Shown here: piece by piece, positions 1 through 6,814 of the stretch
Layout of the letters: each line of letters begins with the position of its first letter
Position numbering within the stretch: position 1 is the first letter of the stretch
NCBI GenBank assembly: GCA_030826005.1
Contig: JAPJOW010000107.1
Span: forward strand, 1 to 14,142
Source of the DNA: Aliterella sp. RAGGC_92
GTDB lineage: Bacteria; Cyanobacteriota; Cyanobacteriia; Cyanobacteriales; Chroococcidiopsidaceae
DNA: 14,142 nucleotides
Reading direction: 5' to 3'
Translations under genes and position numbers: made by a program
Notes under the pieces: generated by a model
Database searches by the model: none
What the model saw: only the letters and a program-made list of their open reading frames with translations
What the model was told of the DNA's origin: nothing

Positions 1-2
1 AT

Positions 3-434
3 TTAGAATTTCAAAGTACTTGGGAATCTAGCCGCTACGCTTTAGGAAAACAAGGATTAATTACTAATTTTACTGGTGGTAACTATAGCAAATTTTTAAG
101 TACAAAATCGCCGGAAAGTCAAGCAAAAAGCCTAGTTAGTCAGTTAAATAAAATATTTCCCGGCATTAGCGATGTGCGTAAGGCAAATCAAGCAATCCGT
201 GCTTACTGGTCAAAAGAGCCTTATTTTCAGGGTTCTTATTCGTGTTATTTAGTTGGGCAATGGACGAGTATCGCCGGAGTAGAAAAAGAGCGGGTAGGTA
301 ATTTATTTTTTGCGGGCGAACATTGTTCCTTAGAAACGCAGGGATATATGGAGGGAGGTTGCGCTAGTGGGGAAGAAGCAGCGAGGGAGATATTGAAAGA
401 TTTGGGGGTGAAGCGTGAAATTCGATCCCCCTAA
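3..434 (+). CDS. Flavin amine oxidase, C-terminal part (5' end outside window)
   Basis: The reading frame is open from the first bases of the window, so only the last 143 residues are present. They match the C-terminal end of the flavin-containing amine oxidase family (monoamine oxidase / L-amino-acid oxidase type), FAD enzymes that oxidatively deaminate amines or amino acids. The diagnostic stretch is GNLFFAGEHCSLETQGYMEG near the end of the protein, followed by GCASGEEAA: the Gly-Glu-His and GYMEGG segments contact the FAD. An upstream GQWTS segment also fits this family. The last two residues and the TAA stop lie inside a copy of an interspersed palindromic repeat (421-453), so the natural C-terminus has been slightly remodelled. 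The gene converges on ilvD. The substrate cannot be deduced from this fragment. Confidence 0.85.
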   Translation, partial: LEFQSTWESSRYALGKQGLITNFTGGNYSKFLSTKSPESQAKSLVSQLNKIFPGISDVRKANQAIRAYWSKEPYFQGSYSCYLVGQWTSIAGVEKERVGNLFFAGEHCSLETQGYMEGGCASGEEAAREILKDLGVKREIRSP

Positions 435-453
435 CCCCCCTTAAAAAGGGGGG
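421..453. repeat. Interspersed C/G-run palindromic repeat (half element)
   Basis: The sequence runs GATCCCCCTAA, then a six-C run (435-440), TTAAAAA, and a six-G run (448-453) that can fold into a G/C hairpin. I recognise this CCCCCTTAAAAAGGGGG type as a common interspersed palindrome of cyanobacterial genomes. A related, larger element lies at 6168-6286. Here it supplies the stop codon of the amine oxidase and sits between two convergent genes, where the hairpin could act as a weak terminator. There is no T run after it on either strand, so that role is uncertain. Confidence 0.7.
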
Positions 454-467
454 AGAATAAAGGCTTT

Positions 468-2153
468 TTAACCTAGGTTTAAATCTGTTACCGCACCTAC
501 ACTACTAGAAGATACTAATCGGGCATATTTTGCTAATACTCCTCTCGTATAACGGGGTTTAGGTGGTAGCCACTGAGCGCGACGAAGGGCTAATTCGGCT
601 TCATCTACGTGCAGATTTAAGGAGCGAGAATGAGCATCAATAGTAATTGTGTCATTTTCGCGCACCAGAGCGATCGCACCGCCGACAAAAGCCTCTGGAG
701 CAACGTGACCGACTACCATCCCATAAGTACCGCCCGAAAAACGCCCGTCAGTAATTAAGCCGACCGAATCACCCAAACCAGCGCCAATAATTGCCGAAGT
801 CGGAGCGAGCATTTCGCGCATTCCGGGGCCGCCTTTGGGGCCTTCGTAACGAACGACAATTACATCTCCCGCGACAATTTGACCTGCCAAAATTGCTTTT
901 AAGCAATCTTCCTCAGAATCAAAGACGCGGGCGCGACCAGTAATTACAGGTTTTTTCACTCCAGTAATCTTAGCAACTGCCCCCTCGGTGGCTAAATTGC
1001 CCCGGAGAATGGCTAAATGACCTTGGGCATACAGGGGATTATTCCAAGGGCGAATTACATCTTGGTCGGGACGTGGCGCGTCGGGAATATCGGCGAGAAT
1101 TTCGCCAATAGTTTGTCCGGTAATTGTTAACGCATCTGCGTGTAATAAGTTGTGCGCTAACAGCATTTTCATTACTTGAGGAATCCCCCCAGCTTTGTGC
1201 AAGTCGGTAGCGACGTATTTACCACTGGGTTTGAGGTCGCATAGTACCGGGACGCGGGCGCGGATAGTTTCAAAATCATCTATAGATAACTCTACTCCCG
1301 CCGAATGCGCGATCGCGATCATGTGCAGAACGGCATTTGTCGAACCGCCCACTGCCATAATTACCGAAATCGCGTTTTCAAAAGCTTTACGAGTCAGAAT
1401 TTGTCTAGGTAATAATTGCTGACGAATCGCGTTAACTAATACAAAAGCTGATTTTTCGGCGCTACTAGCTTTTTCCTCATCTTCCGCCGCCATTGTCGAG
1501 GAATAAGGCAAACTTAGACCCATTGCTTCGATGGCGCTGGACATCGTATTCGCTGTAAACATTCCGCCACAAGAACCCGCCCCAGGGCAAGCTTTGCGCT
1601 CGATTTCGAGTAGTTCGCCTTCGTCAATTTTCCCGGCGCTATACTGCCCCACCGCTTCAAATGAACTTACAACTGTCAAGTCGCGTCCGTTGTGATGACC
1701 GGGTTTAATTGTGCCACCATAGACAAAAATAGCAGGAATATTCATCCGCGCGATCGCAATCATCGCCCCTGGCATATTTTTATCGCAACCGCCAATAGCG
1801 AGTACGCCATCCATACTTTGCCCGGTGCAAGCTGTTTCAATGGAATCAGCGATAACTTCTCGCGATACGAGGGAATATTTCATTCCTTCTGTTCCCATCG
1901 AAATCCCATCGCTAATAGTGATTGTGCCGAACATTTGCGGCATGGCGGCGGCGTTACGCAAGGCAGTTTCGGCTCTTAAAGCCAGCTTATTTATCCCCAT
2001 GTTGCAGGGAGTAATCGTGCTGTAGCCGTTAGCAAGTCCCACAATAGGTTTAGTAAAATCATTGTCTGTAAAGCCAACAGCGCGTAACATAGCTCGATTA
2101 GGCGATCGCGCTGTACCTTGAGTTATAGCTTGGCTTTTGAGATTATCGGGCAT
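468..2153 (-). CDS. ilvD: Dihydroxy-acid dehydratase IlvD
   Basis: This enzyme dehydrates 2,3-dihydroxy-isovalerate and 2,3-dihydroxy-3-methylvalerate to the 2-keto acids that precede valine, leucine and isoleucine. It is cytosolic and carries an Fe-S cluster. The 561-residue length is normal for the family. The three cluster cysteines are visible: Cys50 (TPCNMG), Cys123 (GGCDKNMPG) and Cys195 (GSCGGMFTANTM). The C-terminal GRFSGGTYG (around residue 473) supplies the catalytic serine. The ATG start is supported by a good ribosome binding site, AAAGGA, at 2161-2166 (minus strand), seven bases upstream. It follows the PEP-CTERM gene on the same strand, but a perfect hairpin at 2240-2274 separates them, so ilvD probably has its own promoter in 2154-2239. 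No attenuator or leader peptide was seen there. Confidence 0.98.
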   Translation of the reverse strand: MPDNLKSQAITQGTARSPNRAMLRAVGFTDNDFTKPIVGLANGYSTITPCNMGINKLALRAETALRNAAAMPQMFGTITISDGISMGTEGMKYSLVSREVIADSIETACTGQSMDGVLAIGGCDKNMPGAMIAIARMNIPAIFVYGGTIKPGHHNGRDLTVVSSFEAVGQYSAGKIDEGELLEIERKACPGAGSCGGMFTANTMSSAIEAMGLSLPYSSTMAAEDEEKASSAEKSAFVLVNAIRQQLLPRQILTRKAFENAISVIMAVGGSTNAVLHMIAIAHSAGVELSIDDFETIRARVPVLCDLKPSGKYVATDLHKAGGIPQVMKMLLAHNLLHADALTITGQTIGEILADIPDAPRPDQDVIRPWNNPLYAQGHLAILRGNLATEGAVAKITGVKKPVITGRARVFDSEEDCLKAILAGQIVAGDVIVVRYEGPKGGPGMREMLAPTSAIIGAGLGDSVGLITDGRFSGGTYGMVVGHVAPEAFVGGAIALVRENDTITIDAHSRSLNLHVDEAELALRRAQWLPPKPRYTRGVLAKYARLVSSSSVGAVTDLNLG

Positions 2154-2239
2154 TTTTATATCCTTTTTTCTATAGCTCTATTTGGGTAGTGTATTACATT
2201 TGTCCGACGCTGTTGTGGAGTGCCGCACATTAACAAAGG

Positions 2240-2274
2240 GAAGCTAGAGGACTCATAAGTAGTCCTCTAGCTTC
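2240..2274 (-). terminator. Perfect 14-bp hairpin between PEP-CTERM gene and ilvD
   Basis: Arms 2240-2253 and 2261-2274 (GAAGCTAGAGGACT and its exact complement) enclose a 7-nt loop. The hairpin begins 39 bases past the stop of the PEP-CTERM gene and lies 87 bases before the ilvD start. The sequence after the hairpin on the minus strand has only a short T-poor tail (CCTTTGTTA), so it is a weak match to a classical intrinsic terminator. It could instead stabilise the 3' end of the upstream mRNA. Confidence 0.6.
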
Positions 2275-2312
2275 TACGCAAGTTTTACTTATTCGCAGTC
2301 TACTAAATTAGT

Positions 2313-3515
2313 TTATGCTTTTACTTTTTGTTTAGCTTTTTTACGCAAAACACCCGCACCAGCACCAAAAGCTAGTACACCTAGCATTGTTGTAGGTTCA
2401 GGAACAGGTGTAAGCAAGAAAGCGCGACTCGTTTGAGTATCAGCAAAAAATGCTGTCGCCGCAATTTGTCCTGACTCGTTGATACCTCTAGCACTGGTTA
2501 AAACAAAGCCAGAGTTTTCAGTTATCAGCGTATTGAGATCGAATAAATCAGTGCCATCGTAGAGAAAAGCGCGACTTCTCCCATCGGCTAATTCCGAATC
2601 ACCAACTACTAAACCAGAATTATTAATGCTGTAAGCAATACTAAAACTACCTCCCAAAGTTCCCAAATCGTCGGTAGCTTCTATAGCACTGTTGGCATCC
2701 GTAACAAAAGCGTGAGTTTCCCCACTAGCGGTAGTTGAACTGCCAACAACTTGCCCCAAATCGTTGATATCCGTAGCAGTGCTGAACAAGCCACCCAGAG
2801 TGCCTAAGTCATCAGTTGCCGCATTAATTACGCTATTAGGTGCAGTACGAAAAGCATGAGTTTCACCACTAGCCGTATCAGAACTCCCCACAACTTGACC
2901 TAAGTTGTTTATCCCATTGCCATTGCTGCTGCTACTGCCAAGAGTTCCTAGATCGATAAAACTATCAAAGTCGTTACCATCAATCCGCCCAGCATGATTA
3001 CTTCTAATGCCCAAAGAACCTAAGAAGACCGCACCTTCCCCAGCTATTTGACTGGAATCATTGATAGCACTAGCTCGAAAAAGATTAATCCTACTTAGCG
3101 AGCCATTGGGTTCGCTAACATAGCTGATAGAATTACGAGCAGAAGACGACAAAGTATCGCCGACTACTTGACCTAAATTATTGATGTCTCTAGCAGAAAT
3201 TGCTCCTATCTCCAAAACCACATCAATTTTATCTGTGGCTGGAGCGATCGCACTATTAGGAGCGGTACGAAAAACCTCTGGCCCATTATAAGTACCGGGA
3301 ATGTATACCGGATCGTAGCTATCGGAGATGCCGATAACTTGACCTAGGTCATTGATGCCCGTAGCTGAACTAGAATTGCGAGGATCGGCTGTAAAAGTGC
3401 CAAGGTCGAGAACTGTGTAAAAAGTTGCGGCGGTAGCAGGCAGAGAAGTAGTTAGTCCGACAAAGGAAACTGCTGTTAATGCTAGGCTAATCGAACTAAT
3501 GCTATGTAATTTCAT
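2313..3515 (-). CDS. Secreted HAF-repeat protein with PEP-CTERM sorting signal
   Basis: The 400-residue protein starts with a signal peptide (residues 1-30, cut probably after PATAA). It ends with a PEP-CTERM sorting tail: VPEP at 371-374, a hydrophobic stretch, then RKKAKQKVKA. In between lie at least six degenerate repeats built around IN(D/N)LGQVVG (starting near 54, 111, 202, 249, 297 and 345), often followed by SGETHAF and DLGTLGG. This is the HAF extracellular repeat family (TIGR02913-like). PEP-CTERM proteins are exported by Sec and then processed by an exosortase, ending at the cell surface or in the extracellular matrix. The repeats probably form a beta-rich fold. No catalytic motif is visible and the function is unknown. 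No exosortase gene lies in the window. The start is weakly supported: no clear Shine-Dalgarno, but the signal peptide begins right at this Met. Confidence 0.93.
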   Translation of the reverse strand: MKLHSISSISLALTAVSFVGLTTSLPATAATFYTVLDLGTFTADPRNSSSATGINDLGQVIGISDSYDPVYIPGTYNGPEVFRTAPNSAIAPATDKIDVVLEIGAISARDINNLGQVVGDTLSSSARNSISYVSEPNGSLSRINLFRASAINDSSQIAGEGAVFLGSLGIRSNHAGRIDGNDFDSFIDLGTLGSSSSNGNGINNLGQVVGSSDTASGETHAFRTAPNSVINAATDDLGTLGGLFSTATDINDLGQVVGSSTTASGETHAFVTDANSAIEATDDLGTLGGSFSIAYSINNSGLVVGDSELADGRSRAFLYDGTDLFDLNTLITENSGFVLTSARGINESGQIAATAFFADTQTSRAFLLTPVPEPTTMLGVLAFGAGAGVLRKKAKQKVKA

Positions 3516-3720
3516 GCTTTTTGATTTATTCGGTAACTGGCGATCGCATTATTAATGTTTTAACAACTCTAAATTATTAAGAGTGCTGGGTAGAGCCGCC
3601 CTATAGGTAGTAAAATTTATGACTGGCAGCAGTGTGTCACAGCTTTTAACTCGACTAAATCTACCCAATGAGGGTTTTAACGTAATTTGCTAAATTTGCA
3701 GAAAAATTTATACTTAACTG

Positions 3721-3753
3721 CAAACAAAAAAGGCAGCCTCTAAAGGCTGCCTT
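3721..3753 (-). terminator. Intrinsic terminator of glgP
   Basis: On the minus strand, 14 bases after the glgP stop, AAGGCAGCC and GGCTGCCTT (3745-3753 and 3730-3738) form a perfect 9-bp stem with a 6-nt loop. It is followed directly by a T-rich tract (TTTTTGTTTG, down to 3721). This is a textbook rho-independent terminator and it separates glgP from the PEP-CTERM gene. Confidence 0.92.
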
Positions 3754-3766
3754 GTCTTTAAACTAA

Positions 3767-5980
3767 TTAAACAATCACCTGAGCTAAACTTGGTGTAGAA
3801 ATCGGTTGAGAGTCTGGGGCGTACACTTTAGTTACATAATCGGCAATCATGCGATCGGTATTGAATAATGGTGCATTCGTTTTAATTGAAGCTTTCATCA
3901 TTGCTACCCAACCTTGGGGAATACCGTCAGCATTGCGATCGTAGTACAAAGGTACAATTTCTTCTTCTAGCAATTTGTACAAAGATTCTGAATCAATCCG
4001 ATCTTGCACTTCTTGGTCGCTAGTATGAGCATCTTCACCTATTGCCCAACCATTAATTCCTTTGCCATCCGCGCCTTGTTGGTAGCCTTCACACCACCAA
4101 CCGTCTAACACGCTGCAATTAATTCCACCGTTGAAACAAACCTTTTGTCCGCTCGTTCCTGAAGCTTCTAAAGGACGACGGGGATTATTCAACCATACAT
4201 CCACGCCTTGCACTAATTTTTGACCCGTGTAGATGTCGTAGTCTTCAATTAAAGCTACTCGCTTTTGAATTGCCGAATGTCTGCACCATTCCATTAAACG
4301 CTGAATAATGCGCTTACCTTCTTCATCGGCGGGGTGGGCTTTTCCGGCAAAAACAATTTGCACTGGGCGATCGCTATTCCCAAATATTTTTAACGCCCTT
4401 TCCGCATCGCGTAGAATCAAATCGCCGCGCTTGTAAGGACTAAAACGGCGCGCAAAGCCAATTGTCAGTACATCGGGGTCTAGGAGCGTTGTAGCTGCTG
4501 CAATGCGATCGCGATCTTCGCCTCTTTGCTCTCGTGCTTTGGTAACTTTGTAACGAGTATGAGCAATTAACCGATCTTTTAATACTTGATGTCGCCACCA
4601 CAATTCGCCATCGGGAATTCGATCGACCGCTTCCCACATTTTGGGATCGATTGCCCGATTTTTCCAATCTGCGCCCAAATACTGAGCGTACAAATCGGAT
4701 AATAAGGGAGCAGTCCAAGTTGGAGCATGAACGCCATTAGTAATGTAGCCAATGGGAACTTTATTTTCTGGACGTTCGGGATACATAATCGTCCACATTT
4801 TCCGGGATACTTCGCCGTGCAACTGACTTACACCATTCGCCGCGCGACACATCCGCAATGCCAATACTGTCATGCCAAAAGGCTCCCAAGGATCGCCCAA
4901 TCTTCTTGCACCTAATGCTAAAAATTGTTCGCGGGACATTCCCAAACTTGACCAATAATGAGCAAAGTAGGAATCCATCAAATCTGGCGAAAATACATCA
5001 TGTCCGGCGGGTACGGGAGTATGAGTTGTAAAAACGCAAGTTTTGCGGACTTCTGCTTCGATATCGTAGAAAGATTTACCAGTTTGCTCAATTTTTTGTC
5101 GGGCTACTTCTAAAGTACAAAAAGCCGCGTGACCTTCGTTGAGGTGATGAATTGAGGGCGTAATTCCCAAAGCTTTGAGCGCTCTAACGCCGCCAATACC
5201 TAATACTACTTCTTGAGCAATTCGGGTGTCTTGGTTGCCGCCGTAGAGGTGTCCTGTGAGCCAGCGATCGATGGGATCGTTGTCTTGTCTATCGGTATCT
5301 AACAAGTACAAATTCACTCTACCGACTTGGACGCGCCAAATTTGAACTTTGACAACGCGCTGACGAATTTCTAATTCAATTGTTACCGCTTCGCCGCGAT
5401 CGCTCGTAATTAATTCAACGGGCATATGGAAGAAGGGGTTATCGATATAAACTTCTTCTTGCCAACCATCGCGATTTAAACGCTGTCTAAAGTAACCTTG
5501 GCGATAGAGTAAGCCGACACCAATTAGCGGTACGCCCAAGTCGGACGCAGATTTGAGGTGATCCCCGGCGAGAATACCCAAGCCGCCAGAATAGACGGGT
5601 AAGGATTCGTGAATGCCAAATTCGGCACAAAAATAGGCAATAGGAGCAGTTTTAGAAATTTGTGGTGCTACTTTACTTACCCAAGTATCTTGCTCTGTCA
5701 TATAAGCATCAAACTGGGCAACTAATTCCTGTAATTGTTTGATGTACAGGGGATCGGTGGCAACTTGAGTCAATCGCTCGTAGGAAGCTGATTCTAGTAG
5801 GGCTACGGGGTTGTGTCCGCAGCGCTCCCACTCTTGGGGATCGATGCTTTTAAATAGAGTGATGCGGTTGTCTGTCCAACACCACCAATAGTTATACGCT
5901 AAGTCAGCTAGACGTTTGAGGGGAAAAGGTAATTTCTCACTCAGCTTTTGGGCTGGAGTCATTACACTGCTATGGGTCAT
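3767..5980 (-). CDS. glgP: Alpha-glucan phosphorylase (short GT35 form)
   Basis: This enzyme uses phosphate to release glucose-1-phosphate from glycogen or related alpha-1,4-glucans in the cytosol. The N-terminal ~100 residues resemble DUF3417 (LADLAYNYWWCW at 25-36). The phosphorylase core follows: CAEFGIHESLPVYSGGLGIL at 118-137, GVGLLYRQGYF at 154-164, HLNEGHAAF at 279-287, TTHTPVPAGHDVF at 318-330, FARRFSPYKRGDL at 509-521. The PLP site is EASGTSGQK with Lys613 as the cofactor lysine. At 737 residues it belongs to the TIGR02094-type 'alpha-glucan family' branch, shorter than the classical ~830-residue enzyme. The ATG at 5980 has no clear Shine-Dalgarno; a second Met at residue 7 is an alternative. 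It appears monocistronic, with its own terminator at 3721-3753 and a 375-bp upstream region holding a dyad and a palindromic element. Confidence 0.96.
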   Translation of the reverse strand: MTHSSVMTPAQKLSEKLPFPLKRLADLAYNYWWCWTDNRITLFKSIDPQEWERCGHNPVALLESASYERLTQVATDPLYIKQLQELVAQFDAYMTEQDTWVSKVAPQISKTAPIAYFCAEFGIHESLPVYSGGLGILAGDHLKSASDLGVPLIGVGLLYRQGYFRQRLNRDGWQEEVYIDNPFFHMPVELITSDRGEAVTIELEIRQRVVKVQIWRVQVGRVNLYLLDTDRQDNDPIDRWLTGHLYGGNQDTRIAQEVVLGIGGVRALKALGITPSIHHLNEGHAAFCTLEVARQKIEQTGKSFYDIEAEVRKTCVFTTHTPVPAGHDVFSPDLMDSYFAHYWSSLGMSREQFLALGARRLGDPWEPFGMTVLALRMCRAANGVSQLHGEVSRKMWTIMYPERPENKVPIGYITNGVHAPTWTAPLLSDLYAQYLGADWKNRAIDPKMWEAVDRIPDGELWWRHQVLKDRLIAHTRYKVTKAREQRGEDRDRIAAATTLLDPDVLTIGFARRFSPYKRGDLILRDAERALKIFGNSDRPVQIVFAGKAHPADEEGKRIIQRLMEWCRHSAIQKRVALIEDYDIYTGQKLVQGVDVWLNNPRRPLEASGTSGQKVCFNGGINCSVLDGWWCEGYQQGADGKGINGWAIGEDAHTSDQEVQDRIDSESLYKLLEEEIVPLYYDRNADGIPQGWVAMMKASIKTNAPLFNTDRMIADYVTKVYAPDSQPISTPSLAQVIV

Positions 5981-6123
5981 AAATTAATGCTATCCGTGCT
6001 TGGTACTCGCTCTCAACGATCGGATTTACTCCCGCTTGTTTTAGCAAGCATTACTGGAGTGTTTGCAAGGGTAGCTTGTCCTAAAAGTTGGAGTAACTAA
6101 TAAGGTTATCTTATTTTGTTTGA

Positions 6124-6141
6124 CTTGTCTAAGTAGACAAG
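6124..6141. promoter_or_regulatory. Perfect 18-bp dyad, candidate operator
   Basis: CTTGTCTAAGTAGACAAG consists of two exact 8-bp inverted arms (6124-6131, 6134-6141) around a 2-nt centre. Closely spaced dyads of this form are typical of sites for dimeric helix-turn-helix repressors such as the TetR or MarR families. It lies 144 bases upstream of the glgP start codon. No regulator gene is adjacent, so the binding protein and the target promoter are inferred only from position. Confidence 0.4.
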
Positions 6142-6167
6142 AGGACAGGGTGGAGTGCGATCGCGAA

Positions 6168-6286
6168 CGATCCCCCCTAGCCCACGACAACAAAGCGGGA
6201 AGCAAAGCTACACCGCTTTTTGTCTCCCCTTAAAAAGGGGGGAAAACATGAATGTTCTGCTTTTTAAGGAGGATTTAGGGCGATCG
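6168..6286. repeat. Degenerate palindromic (MITE/REP-like) element with a nested hairpin
   Basis: The outer arms are imperfect inverted repeats centred at 6250/6251. Left: CGATCCCCCCTAGCCC (6168-6183), CCCCTTAAAAAGGGGGG (6226-6242), then AACAT (6245-6249). Right: ATGTT (6252-6256), CTTTTTAAGGAGG (6260-6272), ATTTAGGGCGATCG (6273-6286). It is related to the half element at 421-453. The left arm is interrupted at about 6184-6225 by an unrelated sequence with its own inverted repeat, GACAACAAAGCGG (6186-6198) against CCGCTTTTTGTC (6213-6224). No coding capacity is seen, so any movement would need an enzyme encoded elsewhere. Confidence 0.65.
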
Positions 6287-6330
6287 CTCCCAATGCCTAC
6301 TCACAGAAAAAATTTCAAAACATTCCGTGC

Positions 6331-6814
6331 GATCGCTCTATATATACAAATTTACTCAGCAATATCTTTTTGTTTCTTTGTAATAATCAATTCTTGCCTT
6401 TAGCTTAGAATCATATTTTGCTTGTTTTTCCACAGCTATATTAGACCGAACTGCACGAACTCGTGGGTTTTGGGTAGTCAAAATATGCTTACGAATGTAA
6501 ATGCAGCTTCCTTTATTATCAAATCTGTAACCATTCTCAGCTAGAAGTTGCATATTAATCCAAGCTTTTTTATTGCTGTGACGTGGAGGCTCAAAGTAAA
6601 TGCCCATATCCCACATTTGTTTAGCACATTGCGGACATTTACGTTCATTTTGAGGCGTATTAACTATTTTGTGGTGTAAAGGAAAGTTACGAAAATTCTT
6701 TTTACAGTCAAAACAAGCCCAGTTTGTGAATAAGCTCATTATTTTGGTTCTTATTTGCAACAGTGCCAACAGAGGGCGATCTAGACATCTGTTATAACTC
6801 ACTAATCAAGCTGT
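6331..6814. repeat. 484-bp direct tandem duplication, unit 1
   Basis: Bases 6331-6814 are followed immediately by an identical 484-bp unit (6815-7298). I compared the two line by line and found no difference in coding or non-coding parts. The left limit is set by the mismatch of 6330 (C) with 6814 (T), the right limit by 6815 (G) against 7299 (C). No flanking direct repeat or terminal inverted repeat of an insertion sequence is evident. Each unit contains one complete small gene and the sequence upstream of it. Confidence 0.97.
6356..6739 (-). CDS. Small four-cysteine zinc-ribbon-like protein, copy 1
   Basis: From the ATG at 6739 the product has 127 residues. An upstream in-frame GTG at 6802 would give 148, but MSLFTNWACFDC looks like a natural N-terminus, so the ATG is preferred; neither start has a strong Shine-Dalgarno. 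Two CxxC pairs, Cys9/Cys12 (CFDC) and Cys35/Cys38 (CPQC), spaced as in a zinc ribbon, suggest one structural zinc. They are followed by MWDMGIYFEPP (42-52), a segment I associate with a widespread uncharacterised zinc-ribbon family, then a basic, probably helical C-terminus (~95-127). There is no signal peptide or membrane segment, so it is likely cytoplasmic, and binding of nucleic acid or protein is possible but unproven. The sequence is more AT-rich than its neighbours. It is identical to the gene at 6840-7223. Confidence 0.75.
   Translation of the reverse strand: MSLFTNWACFDCKKNFRNFPLHHKIVNTPQNERKCPQCAKQMWDMGIYFEPPRHSNKKAWINMQLLAENGYRFDNKGSCIYIRKHILTTQNPRVRAVRSNIAVEKQAKYDSKLKARIDYYKETKRYC

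Larger units (their letters stand above)
5981..6355. other. 375-bp gene-free region upstream of glgP
   Basis: This non-coding stretch separates the glgP start from the stop of the first zinc-ribbon gene copy. It holds a small hairpin GCTTG/CAAGC (6034-6049), the perfect 18-bp dyad at 6124-6141, the degenerate palindromic element at 6168-6286 with its nested hairpin, and three HIP1 octamers (near 6158, 6280 and 6329). The glgP promoter must lie here, but I cannot place -35/-10 boxes with confidence. An 82-codon plus-strand frame crossing the palindromes is judged not to be a gene. Confidence 0.7.

Noticed and set aside
4440..4955. Open frames on both strands inside glgP
   Set aside because: They are shadows of the strongly supported phosphorylase frame, with no recognisable protein features.
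6155..6403. 82-codon plus-strand open frame upstream of glgP
   Set aside because: It runs through the palindromic element and into the duplicated unit, has no protein family resemblance and reads repeat sequence, so it is not supported as a gene.
6740..6802. 21-residue N-terminal extension of the zinc-ribbon protein from a GTG start
   Set aside because: The extension has no family-like features, and the ATG at 6739 gives an N-terminus that leads directly into the CxxC motif. It cannot be fully excluded.
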